DNA of 64,000 bases from Lactuca virosa (lineage: Eukaryota; Streptophyta; Magnoliopsida; Asterales; Asteraceae), in NCBI GenBank assembly GCA_928212115.1, contig CAKMRJ010005523.1, positions 101,764,100 to 101,828,099 on the forward strand. Direction: 5' to 3'. Below are positions 10,291 through 22,027 of this stretch, in pieces. Made by a program: the position numbers and the translations under genes. The notes under the pieces are model-generated. The model had not been told where the DNA came from. It saw nothing but the letters and a program-made list of their open reading frames with translations, and made no database searches. How positions within the stretch are numbered: position 1 is the stretch's first letter; each line of letters begins with the position of its first letter.

Positions 10291-10568
10291 GGTTGAGTCC
10301 ACGGTTAGGTGGGGACACACCCATCCGACATTAAACGGAGTTTAGATTTTAACCCGATTAATACCGTAACCCGACTTAGTCGTAATTAGAATTTTTCCAA
10401 GATTATCGAGGTATTATATGTTTTAATTGGTTTCCTACACGTAGGAAATTATGACAATAACCTAGATGAATTATTTAACTTAAAAGTTAACGGAACAATT
10501 TTAATAATAAAATAAATTTTATTAACGGAAAGGGTTACAGTGACGGAATAAAATTTCAGGTTGTCACA

Positions 10569-10573
10569 TTTAG
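10569..10573. other. Predicted target-site duplication, right copy
   Basis: Ty3/gypsy insertion normally duplicates 5 bp. The five bases after the LTR are TTTAG, and they continue into array text (TTTAGTATGGAAAATTCC) that in every intact unit is preceded by AAGAGG. The left copy would be just outside the window. Confidence 0.5.
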
Positions 10574-10837
10574 TATGGAAAATTCCAAGAAGGGAGACTA
10601 CCTATCCAACAATACCAAATGAGTAGAATGAATGTCCGAGTACGGATGAGGAAATACCTGACAAGAGTCATGTGCTATGCTTCCAATTTCATATCGATCA
10701 TGTACGATATGACATGTACTCACCCTAAGGTGTCTTTTGCTTTGACATGGTTATTGCTATCAGGTCCGGGTAGAGCTCATTGGATAGCGGTTAAGAATAT
10801 ACTTAAGTATTCGCGAAGGACAAAGGATTGGTCGTGG
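10569..10837 (+). repeat. Partial array unit (U0) flanking the gypsy insertion
   Basis: This corresponds to the last part of a unit, from the M-E-N-S-K-K-G region of RT-RNase H to the unit end. From 10569 to about 10766 it differs from all other copies by many 1-4 bp indels. From about 10767 (GGTCCGGGTAGAGC) onward it matches the others closely. The frame from 10619 to 11173 starts in this damaged stretch and runs into U1. Confidence 0.92.
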
Positions 10838-12648
10838 AAAGTTCCCTCGTTATCACATATTAAAGTTTGGGGTTGTGAAGCTTTTATTAGACAAGAGACT
10901 TATGACAAGCTAGCATCTAGAAGTGAGAAATGTGTTTTCATTGGTTACCCAAAACAGTCTTTTGGATATTTGTTCTACATACCTAGTGAAAATGTGGTCT
11001 TTGTAGCACAAAGAGGAGTCTTTCTAGAAAGAGAGCTCATATTCAAAGATGACAGTGGGAGTACCATTGAACTTGAAGAAATTCAAGAGTTAACCAAAGA
11101 AGGAACCTTAGATGATACTAGCACTCAAATGAGAGTAAGCAGTTCATGGTTTCAATATTACTTCAGACGGTGACACAGTTATCAGTGATAGGACACTGGT
11201 AATTCTGGATGAACCAACTAATTACAGGGAAGCAATGGAAGGCCCAGAGGATTCAATGTGGAAAGAGGCAATGGACAGCGAGATAATTTCCACGTATGAC
11301 AACCTGATGCAGTGAACAAATGACCAAAGATCAAAACTGTTGATTCTAGAAGAATACCCAAGATAATCTTGCCCAAACCACGTTGATTCTATGAATACCG
11401 TGGGATTGGCTTCAAAATTCGGTAAACACACACGAAATTTTGAGAGAAAAATGAAAGTTCTTTAAACTGATCAATGACCATCCAGATTACATCAGAAAGA
11501 CTTAAATACGAAACAGAATTTTAAAAGAAACCCTAAAGAGACATGGGCCAAACACAAACCCAAAAACAAAGTCCAAAAATTTTGAAAAAAACACAAAAAT
11601 GTCCATAAGTCCAATTTAGAAAGCGATTTCTGGACTCAAAAATGGGTAAGTCCCCTTCGGGGACTTATCTAGACGTGCTCCTTGCTTCAAGCTTCGATTT
11701 GACTGGTCGAAAAACAGTTGGGTGCAAATGGATCTTTAAAAAGAAGACTGACATGGATGGAAATGTACACACGTTCAAGACTCGACAGGTTGCAAAAGGT
11801 TTCACTCAAAACCCGGGGGTTGACTATGATGAGACCTTCTCACCAGTAGCTAAGATTAAATCTATTAGGATATTGCTCACCATAGCTGCCTTTCATTACT
11901 ATGATATATGGAAGATGGATGTCAAGAGTGCATTCCTTAACTGGATGTTAGTTGAGGATATTTAGATTAATCAGTGAGAGGGTTTTGTTGATGCAAAGTT
12001 TCCCAATAGAGTGTGCAAGCTTGAGAAATCTATTTATGGATTGAAATAAGCATCTCGCAGCTGGAATCTTTGCTTCCGTGAGAAAGTCAAAGAGTTTGGT
12101 TTCTCTGGGAGTGAAGATGAGTCATGCGTGTATATTATGGCCGGTGGGAGAATAGTAACTATTCTGGTATTATATGCCAACGACATATTACTCATTGGTA
12201 ACGACGTTCCGACCTTGAAAGATGTTAAGTCTTGGCTTGGAAATTGTTTTTCCATGAAAGACCTTGGAGAAGTTGCCTATATTATTTGGATTAGAATATT
12301 GAGAGATAGAAAAAAGAGACTAATTGGACTTAGTCATAATACATACTTGGACAAGGTACTAAAGAGGTTTAGTATGGAAAATTCCAAGAAGGGAGAGCTA
12401 CCTATCCAGAGCAATACCAAATTGAGTAAGAATGAATGTCCGAGTACGGATGAGGAAATACCTGACATGAGTCAGTGCCTTATGCTTCCGCTTTCAGATC
12501 GATCATGTACGCTATGACATGTACTCACCCTAATGTGTCTTTTGCTTTCAGCATGGTTAGTTGCTACCAGGGAAATCCTGGTAGAGCTCATTGGATAGCG
12601 GTTAAGAATATACTTAAGTATTCGCGAAGGACAAAGGATTAGACGTGG
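10838..12648 (+). repeat. Array unit U1 (1811 bp)
   Basis: A 69-bp deletion near 11145 removes the end of the integrase-RT linker. The RT N-half frame is 11642-11965. The RT C half (12128-12517) is cut by a 1-nt loss near 12477. The insert hairpin at 11647-11667 has the fully paired 9-bp arms TAAGTCCCC/GGGGACTTA. The RT motif reads Y-A-N-D, and R-K-T-V-G-C-K keeps a glycine that later copies change to arginine. Confidence 0.93.
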
Positions 12649-14529
12649 AAAGTTCCCTCGTTATCACATATTAAAGTTTGGGGTTGTGAAGCTTTTATTA
12701 GACAAGAGACTTATGACAAGCTAGCATCTAGAAGTGAGAAATGTGTTTTCATTGGTTACCCAAAACAGTCTTTTGGATATTTGTTCTACATACCTAGTGA
12801 AAATGTGGTCTTTGTAGCACAAAGAGGAGTCTTTCTAGAAAGAGAGCTCATATTCAAAGATGACAGTGGGAGTACCATTGAACTTGAAGAAATTCAAGAG
12901 TTAACCAAAGAAGGAACCTTAGATGATACTAGCACTCAAATGAGAGCAAGCAGTTCCTGTTGAATCAGTTGATAACTCATTACCTCTTCCAAGATCCACT
13001 AGGGTTAGTGTGCCACCCGAGTTATATGGTTTCAATATTACTTCAGACGGTGACACAATTATCAGTGATAGGACACTGGTAAATCTGGATGAACCAACTA
13101 ATTACAGGGAAGCAATGGAAGGCCCAGAGGATTCAATGTGGAAAGAGGCAATGGACAGCGAGATAAAGTCCACGTATGACAACCTGATGCAGCGAACAAA
13201 TGACCAAAGATCAAAACTGTTGATTCTAGAAGAATACCCAAGATAATCTTGCCCAAACCATGTTGATTCTATGAATACCGTGGGATTGGCTTCAAAATTC
13301 GGTAAACACACACGGAATTTTGAGAGAAAAATGAAAGTTCTTTAAACTGATCAATGACCATCCAGATTACATCAGAAAGACTTAAATAAGAAGCAGAATT
13401 TTAAAAGAAACCCTAAAGAGACATGGGCCAAACACAAACCCAAAAACAAAGTCCAAAAATTATGAAAAAAACACAAAAATGTCCATAAGTCCAATCTAGA
13501 AAGCGATTTCTGGACTCAAAAATGGACAAGTCCCCTTCGGGGACTTATCTAGACGTGCTCCTTGCTTCAAGCTTCGATTTGACTGGTCGAAAAACAGTTA
13601 GGTGCAAACGGATCTTTAAAAAGAAGACTGACATGGATGGAAATGTACACACGTTCAAGACTCGACGGGTTACAAAAGGTTTCACTCAAAACCCGGGGGT
13701 TGACTATGATGAGACCTTCTCACCAGTAGCTAAGATTAAATCTATTAGGATATTGCTCACCATAGCTGCCTTTCATGACTATGATATATGGAAGATGGAT
13801 GTCAAGAGTGCATTCCTTAACTGGATGTTAGTTGAGGATATTTAGATTAATCAGTGAGAGGGTTTTGTTGATGCAAAGTTTCCCAATAGAGTGTGCAAGC
13901 TTGAGAAATCCATTTATGGATTGAAATAAGCATCTCGCAACTGGAATCTTTGCTTCCGTGAGAAAGTCAAAGAGTTTGGTTTCTCTAGGAGTGAAGATGA
14001 GTCATGCGTGTATATTATGGCCGGTGGGAGAATAGTAACTATTCTGGTATTATATGCCAACGACATATTACTCACTGGTAACGACGTTCCGACCTTGAAA
14101 GATGTTATGTCTTGGCTTGGAAATTGTTTTTCCATGAAAGACCTTGGAGAAGTTTCCTATATTATTTGGATTAGAATATTGAGAGATAGAAAGAAGAGAC
14201 TAATTGGACTTAGTCATAATACATACTTGGACAAGGTACTAAAGAGGTTTAGTATGGAAAATTCCAAGAAGGGAGAGCTACCTATCCAGAGCAATACCAA
14301 ATTGAGTAAGAATGAATGTCCGAGTACGGATGAGGAAATACCTGACATGAGTCAGCTGCCTTATGCTTCCGCTTACAGATCGATCATGTACGCTATGACA
14401 TGTACTCACCCTAATGTGTCTTTTGCTTTCAGCATGGTTAGTTGCTATCAGGGAAATCCTGGTAGAGGTCATTGGATAGCGGTTAAGAATATATTTAAGT
14501 ATTCGCGAAGGACAAAGGATTAGACGTGG
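12649..14529 (+). repeat. Array unit U2 (1881 bp)
   Basis: Full length. The codon at the junction before the unit is a stop (GGATTAG) where most units read tryptophan. Frames: integrase end to 12963, linker 13010-13246, RT N half 13522-13845, RT C half 14008-14523 ending at a junction stop. The motif reads Y-A-N-D. The hairpin has fully paired arms, but one flanking base pair is changed. Confidence 0.95.
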
Positions 14530-16388
14530 AAAGTTCCCTCATTATCACATATTAAAGTTTGGGGTTGTGAAGCTTTTATTAGACAAGAGACTTATGACAA
14601 GCTAGAATCTAGAAGTGAGAAATGTGTTTTCATTGGTTACCCAAAACAGTCTTTTGGATATTTGTTCTACATACCTAGTGAAAATGTGGTCTTTGTAGCA
14701 CAAAGTTGAGTCTTTCTAGAAAGGGAGCTCATATTCAAAGACGACAGTGGGAGTACCATTGAACTTGAAGAAATTCAAGAGTTAACCAAAGAAGGAACCT
14801 TAGATGATACTAGCACTCAAATGAGAGCAAGCAGTTCCTGTTGAATCAGTTGATAACTCATTACCTCTTCCAAGATCCACTAGGGTTAGTGTGCCACCCT
14901 AGTTATATGGTTTCAATATTACTTCAGACGGTGACACAGTTATCAATGATAGGACACTGGTAAATCGGATGAACCAACTAATTACAGGGAAGCAATGGAA
15001 GGCCCAGAGGATTCAATGTGGAAAGAGGCAATGGACAGCGAGATAAAGTCCACGTATGACAACCTGATGCAGCGAACAAATGACCAAAGATCAAAACTGT
15101 TGATTCTAGAAGAATACCCAGGATAATCTTGCCCAAACCACGTTGATTCTATGAATACCGTGGGATTGGCTTCAAAATTCGGTAAACACACACGAAATTT
15201 TGAGAGAAAAATGAAAGTTCTTTAAACTGATCAATGACCATCCAGATTACATCAGAAAGACTTAAATAAGAAGCAGAATTTTAAAAGAAACCCTAAAGAG
15301 ACATGGGCCAAACACAAACCCAAAAACAAAGTCCAAAAATTATGAAAAAAACACAAAAATGTCCATAAGTCCAATTTAGAAAGCAATTTCTGGACTCAAA
15401 AATGGGTAAGTCCCCTTCGGGGACTTATCTAGACGTGTTCCTTGCTTCAAGCTTCGATTTGACTGGTCGAAAGACAGTTAGGTGCAAATGGATCTTTAAA
15501 AAGAAGACTGACATGGATGGAAATGTACACACGTTCAAGACTCGACTGGTTGCAAAAGGTTTCACTCAAAACCCGGGGGTTGACTATGATGAGACCTTCT
15601 CACCAGTAGCTAAGATTAAATCTATTAGGATATTGCTCACCATAGCTGCCTTTCATGACTATGATATATGGAAGATGGATGTCAAGAGTGCATTCCTTAA
15701 CTGGATGTTAGTTGAGGATATTTAGATTAATCAGTGAGAGGGTTTTGTTGATGCAAAGTTTGAGAAATCCGTTTATGGATTGAAGTGAGCATCTCGCAGC
15801 TAGAATCTTTGCTTCCGTGAGAAAGTCAAAGAGTTTGGTTTCTCTGGGAGTGAAGATGAGTCATGCGTGTATATTATGGCCGGTGGGAGAATAGTAACTA
15901 TTCTGGTATTATATGTCAACGACATATTACTCATTGGTAACGACGTTCCGACCTTGAAAGATGTTAAGTCTTGGCTTGGAAATTGTTTTTCCATGAAAGA
16001 CCTTGGAGAAGTTGCCTATATTATTTGGATTAGAATATTGAGAGATAGAAAGAAGAGACTAATTGGACTTAGTCATAATACATACTTGGACAAGGTACTA
16101 AAGAGGTTTAGTATGGAAAATTCCAAGAAGGGAGAGCTACCTATCCAGAGCAATACCAAATTGAGTAAGAATGAATGTCCGAGTACGAATGAGGAAATAC
16201 CTGACATGAGTCATGTGCCTTATGCTTCCGCTTTCAGATTGATCATGTACGCTATGAAATGTACTCACCCTAATGTGTCTTTTGCTTTGAGCATGGTTAG
16301 TTGCTATCAGGGAAATCCGGGTAGAGCTCATTGGATAGCGGTTAAGAATATACTTAAGTATTCGCGAAGGACAAAGGATTGGTCGTGG
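14530..16388 (+). repeat. Array unit U3 (1859 bp)
   Basis: A 21-bp deletion at about 15760 lies between AAGTTT and the similar AAGCTT. One further base is missing near 14960. A stop interrupts the integrase fragment (near 14707) and another the linker (14900). RT N half 15402-15725. The RT C-half frame 15867-16667 crosses into U4. The hairpin at 15407-15427 is fully paired. Confidence 0.95.
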
Positions 16389-18266
16389 AAAGTTCCCTCG
16401 TTATCACATATTAAAGTTTGGGGTTGTGAAGCTTTTATTAAACAAGAGAATTATGACAAGCTAGCATCTAGAAGTGAGAAATGTGTTTTCATTGGTTACC
16501 CAAAACAGTCGTTTGGATATTTGTTCTACATACCTAGTGAAAATGTGGTCTTTGTAGCACAAAGAGGAGTCTTTCTAGAAAGAGAGCTCATATTCAAAGA
16601 TGACAGTGGGAGTACCATTAAACTTGAAAAAAATTCAAGAGCTAACCAAAGAAGGAACCTTAGATGATACTAGCACTCAAATGAGAACAAGCAGTTCCTG
16701 TTGAATCAGTTGATAACTCGTTACCTCTTCCAAGATCCACTAGGGTTAGTGTGCCACCCGAGTTATATGGTTTCAATATTACTTCAGACGGTGACACAGT
16801 TATCAGTGATAGGACACTGGTAAATCTGGATGAACCAACTAATTACAGGGAAGCAATGGAAGGCCCAGAGGATTCAATGTGGAAAGAGGCAATGGACAGC
16901 GAGATAAAGTCCACGTATGACAACCTGATGCAGCGAACAAATGACCAAAGATCAAAACTGTTGATTCTAGAAGAATACCCAGGATAATCTTGCCCAAACC
17001 ACGTTGATTCTATGAATACCGTGGGATTGGCTTCAAAATTCGGTAAACACACATGAAATTTTGAGAGAAAAATGAAAGTTCTTTAAACTGATCAATGACC
17101 ATCCAGATTACATCAGAAAGACTTAAATAAGAAGCAGAATTTTAAAAGAAACCCTAAAGAGACATGGGCCAAACACAAACCCAAAAACAAAGTCCAAAAA
17201 TTATGAAAAAAACACAAAAATGTCCATAAGTCCAATTTAGAAAGCGATTTATGGACTCAAAAATGGGTAAGTCCCCTTCGCGGAACTTATCTAGACGTGC
17301 TCCTTGCTTCAAGCTTCGATTTGACTGGTCGAAAGACAGTTAGGTGCAAATGGATCTTTAAAAAGAAGACTGACATGGATGGAAATGTACACACGTTCAA
17401 GACTCGACTGGTTGCAAAAGGTTTCACTCAAAACGGGGGTTGACTATGATGAGACCTTCTCACCAGTAGCTAAGATTAAATCTATTAGGATATTGCTCAC
17501 CATAGCTGCTTTCATGACTATGATATATGGAAGATGGATGTCAAGTGCATTCCTTAACTGGATGTTAGTTGAGGATATTTAGATTAATCAGTGAGAGGGT
17601 TTTGTTGATGCAAAGTTTCCCAATAGAGTGTGCAAGCTTGAGAAATCCATTTATGGATTGAAATAAGCATCTCGCAGCTGGAATCTTTGCTTCCGTGAGA
17701 AATTCAAAGAGTTTGGTTTCTCTGGGAGTGAAGATGAGTCATGCGTGTATATTATGGCCGGTGGGAGAATAGTAACTATTCTGGTATTATATGTCAACGA
17801 CATATTGCTCATTGGTAACGACGTTCCGACCTTGAAAGATGTTAAGTCTTGGCTTGGAAATTGTTTTTCCATGAAAGACCTTGGAGAAGTTGCCTATATT
17901 ATTTGGATTAGAATATTGAGAGATAGAAAGAAGAGACTAATTGGACTTAGTCATAATACATACTTGGACAAGGTACTAAAGAGGTTTAGTATGGAAAATT
18001 CCAAGAAGGGAGAGCTACCTATCCAGAGCAATACCAAATTGAGTAAGAATGAATGTCCGAGTACGGATGAGGAAATACCTGACATGAGTCATGTGCCTTA
18101 TGCTTCCGCTTTCAGATCGATCATGTACGCTATGACATGTACTCACCCTAATGTGTCTTTTGCTTTGAGCATGGTTAGTTGCTATCAGGGAAATCCGGGT
18201 AGAGCTCATTGGATAGCGGTTAAGAATATACTTAAGTATTCGCGAAGGACAAAGGATTGGTCGTGG
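16389..18266 (+). repeat. Array unit U4 (1878 bp)
   Basis: Several small indels: an extra A near 16630, and losses near 17434, 17508 and 17545 that break the RT N half (17379-17582). The RT C-half/integrase frame 17745-18581 (278 codons) crosses into U5. The insert hairpin loop region is altered to CTTCGCGGAAC. Confidence 0.95.
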
Positions 18267-20147
18267 AAAGTTCCCTCGTTATCACATATTAAAGTTTGGG
18301 GTTGTGAAGCTTTTATTAGACAAGAGACTTATGACAAGCTAGCATCTAGAAGTGAGAAATGTGTTTTCATTGGTTACCCAAAACAGTCTTTTGGATATTT
18401 GTTCTACATACCTAGTGAAAATGTGGTCTTTGTAGCACAAAGAGGAGTCTTTCTAGAAAGAGAGCTCATATTCAAAGATGACAGTGGGAGTACCATTGAA
18501 CTTGAAGAAATTCAAGAGTTAACCAAAGAAGGAACCTTAGATGATACTAGCACTCAAATGAGAAAAAGCAGTTCCTGTTGAATCAGTTGATAACTCGTTA
18601 CCTCTTCCAAGATCCACTAGGGTTAGTGTGCCACCCGAGTTATATGGTTTCAATATTACTTCAGACGGTGACACAGTTATCAGTGATAGGACACTGGTAA
18701 ATCTGGATGAACCAACTAATTACAGGGAAGCAATGGAAGGCCCAGAGGATTCAATGTGGAAAGAGGCAATGGACAGCGAGATAAAGTCCACGTATGACAA
18801 CCTGATGCAGCGAACAAATGACCAAAGATCAAAACTGTTGATTCTAGAAGAATACCCAGGATAATCTTGCCCAAACCACGTTGATTCTATGAATACCGTG
18901 GGATTGGCTTCAAAATTCGGTAAACACACATGAAATTTTGAGAGAAAAATGAAAGTTCTTTAAACTGATCAATGACCATCCAGATTACATCAGAAAGACT
19001 TAAATAAGAAGCAGAATTTTAAAAGAAACCCTAAAGAGACATGGGCCAAACACAAACCCAAAAACAAAGTCCAAAAATTATGAAAAAAACACAAAAATGT
19101 CCATAAGTCCAATTTAGAAAGCGATTTATGGACTCAAAAATGGGTAAGTCCCCTTCGGGAACTTATCTAGACGTGCTCCTTGCTTCAAGCTTCGATTTGA
19201 CTGGTCGAAAGACAGTTAGGTGCAAATGGATCTTTAAAAAGAAGACTGACATGGATGGAAATGTACACACGTTCAAGACTCGACTGGTTGCAAAAGGTTT
19301 CACTCAAAACCCGGGGGTTGACTATGATGAGACCTTCTCACCAGTAGCTAAGATTAAATCTATTAGGATATTGCTCACCATAGCTGCCTTTCATGACTAT
19401 GATATATGGAAGATGGATGTCAAGAGTGCATTCCTTAACTGGATGTTAGTTGAGGATATTTAGATTAATCAGTGAGAGGGTTTTGTTGATGCAAAGTTTC
19501 CCAATAGAGTGTGCAAGCTTGAGAAATCCATTTATGGATTGAAATAAGCATCTCGCAGCTGGAATCTTTGCTTCCGTGAGAAATTCAAAGAGTTTGGTTT
19601 CTCTGGGAGTGAAGATGAGTCATGCGTGTATATTATGGCCGGTGGGAGAATAGTAACTATTCTGGTATTATATGTCAACGACATATTACTCATTGGTAAC
19701 GACGTTCCGACCTTGAAAGATGTTAAGTCTTGGCTTGGAAATTGTTTTTCCATGAAAGACCTTGGAGAAGTTGCCTATATTATTTGGATTAGAATATTGA
19801 GAGATAGAAAGAAGAGACTAATTGGACTTAGTCATAATACATACTTGGACAAGGTACTAAAGAGGTTTAGTATGGAAAATTCCAAGAAGGGAGAGCTACC
19901 TATCCAGAGCAATACCAAATTGAGTAAGAATGAATGTCCGAGTACGGATGAGGAAATACCTGACATGAGTCATGTGCCTTATGCTTCCGCTTTCAGATCG
20001 ATCATGTACGCTATGACATGTACTCACCCTAATGTGTCTTTTGCTTTGAGCATGGTTAGTTGCTATCAGGGAAATCCGGGTAGAGCTCATTGGATAGCGG
20101 TTAAGAATATACTTAAGTATTCGCGAAGGACAAAGGATTGGACGTGG
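18267..20147 (+). repeat. Array unit U5 (1881 bp)
   Basis: Full length and close to the array consensus. Linker 18628-18864, RT N half 19128-19463 with K-S-A-F, fused RT C-half/integrase frame 19626-20462 into U6. From this unit on, the hairpin arm reads GGGAACTTA with one mismatch in most copies. Confidence 0.96.
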
Positions 20148-22027
20148 AAAGTTCCCTCGTTATCACATATTAAAGTTTGGGGTTGTGAAGCTTTTATTAG
20201 ACAAGAGACTTATGACAAGCTAGCATCTAGAAGTGAGAAATGTGTTTTCATTGGTTACCCAAAACAGTCTTTTGGATATTTGTTCTACATACCTAGTGAA
20301 AATGTGGTCTTTGTAGCACAAAGAGGAGTCTTTCTAGAAAGAGAGCTCATATTCAAAGATGACAGTGGGAGTACCATTGAACTTGAAGAAATTCAAGAGT
20401 TAACCAAAGAAGGAACCTTAGATGATACTAGCACTCAAATGAGAGCAAGCAGTTCCTGTTGAATCAGTTGATAACTCATTACCTCTTCCAAGATCCACTA
20501 GGGTTAGTGTGCCACCCGAGTTATATGGTTTCAATATTACTTCAGACGGTGACACAGTTATCAGTGATAGGACACTGGTAAATCTGGATGAACCAACTAA
20601 TTACAGGGAAGCAATGGAAGGCCCAGAGGATTCAATGTGGAAAGAGGCAATGGACAGCGAGATAAAGTCCACGTATGACAACCTGATGCAGCGAACAAAT
20701 GACCAAAGATCAAAACTGTTGATTCTAGAAGAATACCCAGGATAATCTTGCCCAAACCACGTTGATTCTATGAATACCGTGGGATTGGCTTCAAAATTCG
20801 GTAAACACACACGAAATTTTGAGAGAAAAATGAAAGTTCTTTAAACTGATCAATGACCATCCAGATTACATCAGAAAGACTTAAATAAGAAGCAGAATTT
20901 TAAAAGAAACCCTAAAGAGACATGGGCCAAACACAAACCCAAAAACAAAGTCCAAAAATTATGAAAAAAACACAAAAATGTCCATAAGTCCAATTTAGAA
21001 AGCGATTTCTGGACTCAAAAATGGGTAAGTCCCCTTCGGGAACTTATCTAGACGTGCTCCTTGCTTCAAGCTTCGATTTGACTGGTCGAAAGACAGTTAG
21101 GTGCAAATGGATCTTTAAAAAGAAGACTGACATGGATGGAAATGTACACACGTTCAAGACTCGACTGGTTGCAAAAGGTTTCACTCAAAACCCGGGGGTT
21201 GACTATGATGAGACCTTCTCACCAGTAGCTAAGATTAAATCTATTAGGATATTGCTCACCATAGCTGCCTTTCATGACTATGATATATGGAAGATGGATG
21301 TCAAGACTGCTTCCTTAACTGGATGTTAGTTGAGGATATTTAGATTAATCAGTGAGAGGGTTTTGTTGATGCAAAGTTTCCCAATAGAGTGTGCAAGCTT
21401 GAGAAATCCATTTATGGATTGAAATAAGCATCTCGCAGCTGGAATCTTTGCTTCCGTGAGAAATTCAAAGAGTTTGGTTTCTCTGGGAGTGAAGATGAGT
21501 CATGCGTGTATATTATGGCCGGTGGGAGAATAGTAACTATTCTGGTATTATATGTCAACGACATATTACTCATTGGTAACGACGTTCCGACCTTGAAAGA
21601 TGTTAAGTCTTGGCTTGGAAATTGTTTTTCCATGAAAGACCTTGGAGAAGTTGCCTATATTATTTGGATTAGAATATTGAGAGATAGAAAGAAGAGACTA
21701 ATTGGACTTAGTCATAATACATACTTGGACAAGGTACTAAAGAGGTTTAGTATGGAAAATTCCAAGAAGGGAGAGCTACCTATCCAGAGCAATACCAAAT
21801 TGAGTAAGAATGAATGTCCGAGTACGGATGAGGAAATACCTGACATGAGTCATGTGCCTTATGCTTCCGCTTTCAGATCGATCATGTACGCTATGACATG
21901 TACTCACCCTAATGTGTCTTTTGCTTTGAGCATGGTTAGTTGCTATCAGGGAAATCCGGGTAGAGCTCATTGGATAGCGGTTAAGAATATACTTAAGTAT
22001 TCGCGAAGGACAAAGGATTGGACGTGG
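20148..22027 (+). repeat. Array unit U6 (1880 bp)
   Basis: One base is lost near 21310 (ACTGCTTCC), ending the RT N-half frame early (21021-21329). Linker 20509-20745; fused frame 21506-22342 into U7. Confidence 0.96.

Larger units (their letters stand above)
1..10568 (-). mobile_element. Complete Ty3/gypsy LTR retrotransposon (Tekay-like chromovirus), frames broken
   Basis: Two long direct repeats (1-2712 and 7882-10568) flank an internal region of about 5.17 kb. Read on the minus strand, this contains a primer-binding site, gag, protease, reverse transcriptase, RNase H, integrase and chromodomain in that order, then a polypurine tract. The order RT-RNase H-integrase is diagnostic of Ty3/gypsy, and the chromodomain after the integrase marks a chromovirus. 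Assignment to the Tekay lineage rests on the long LTRs and the style of the chromodomain and integrase tail, and is inference. The element lies inside the copia-derived tandem array that begins at 10569. Gag-pol is split by many single-base indels, so no full polyprotein is encoded as written, although several catalytic residues survive. Some breaks may be sequencing errors, because indel density falls sharply just right of the element. Confidence 0.93.
7882..10568 (-). repeat. 5' LTR of the gypsy element (right copy)
   Basis: This LTR matches 1-2712. It starts TGTCGCACCCCG and ends GGTTGTCACA on the plus strand. In element orientation it should drive transcription leftward. A TATA-like site at 10284-10290, a CT-rich stretch at about 10219-10245 and a GTAAGT at 10170-10175 suggest a start site near 10255, a short first exon and an intron donor, leaving a U3 of only about 300 bp and a very long R-U5. 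Right of 10568 the sequence is copia array. Confidence 0.95.

Noticed and set aside
1..10568. Dating the gypsy insertion from LTR divergence
   Set aside because: The differences are mainly small indels that may be sequencing errors, so a substitution-based age would be unreliable.
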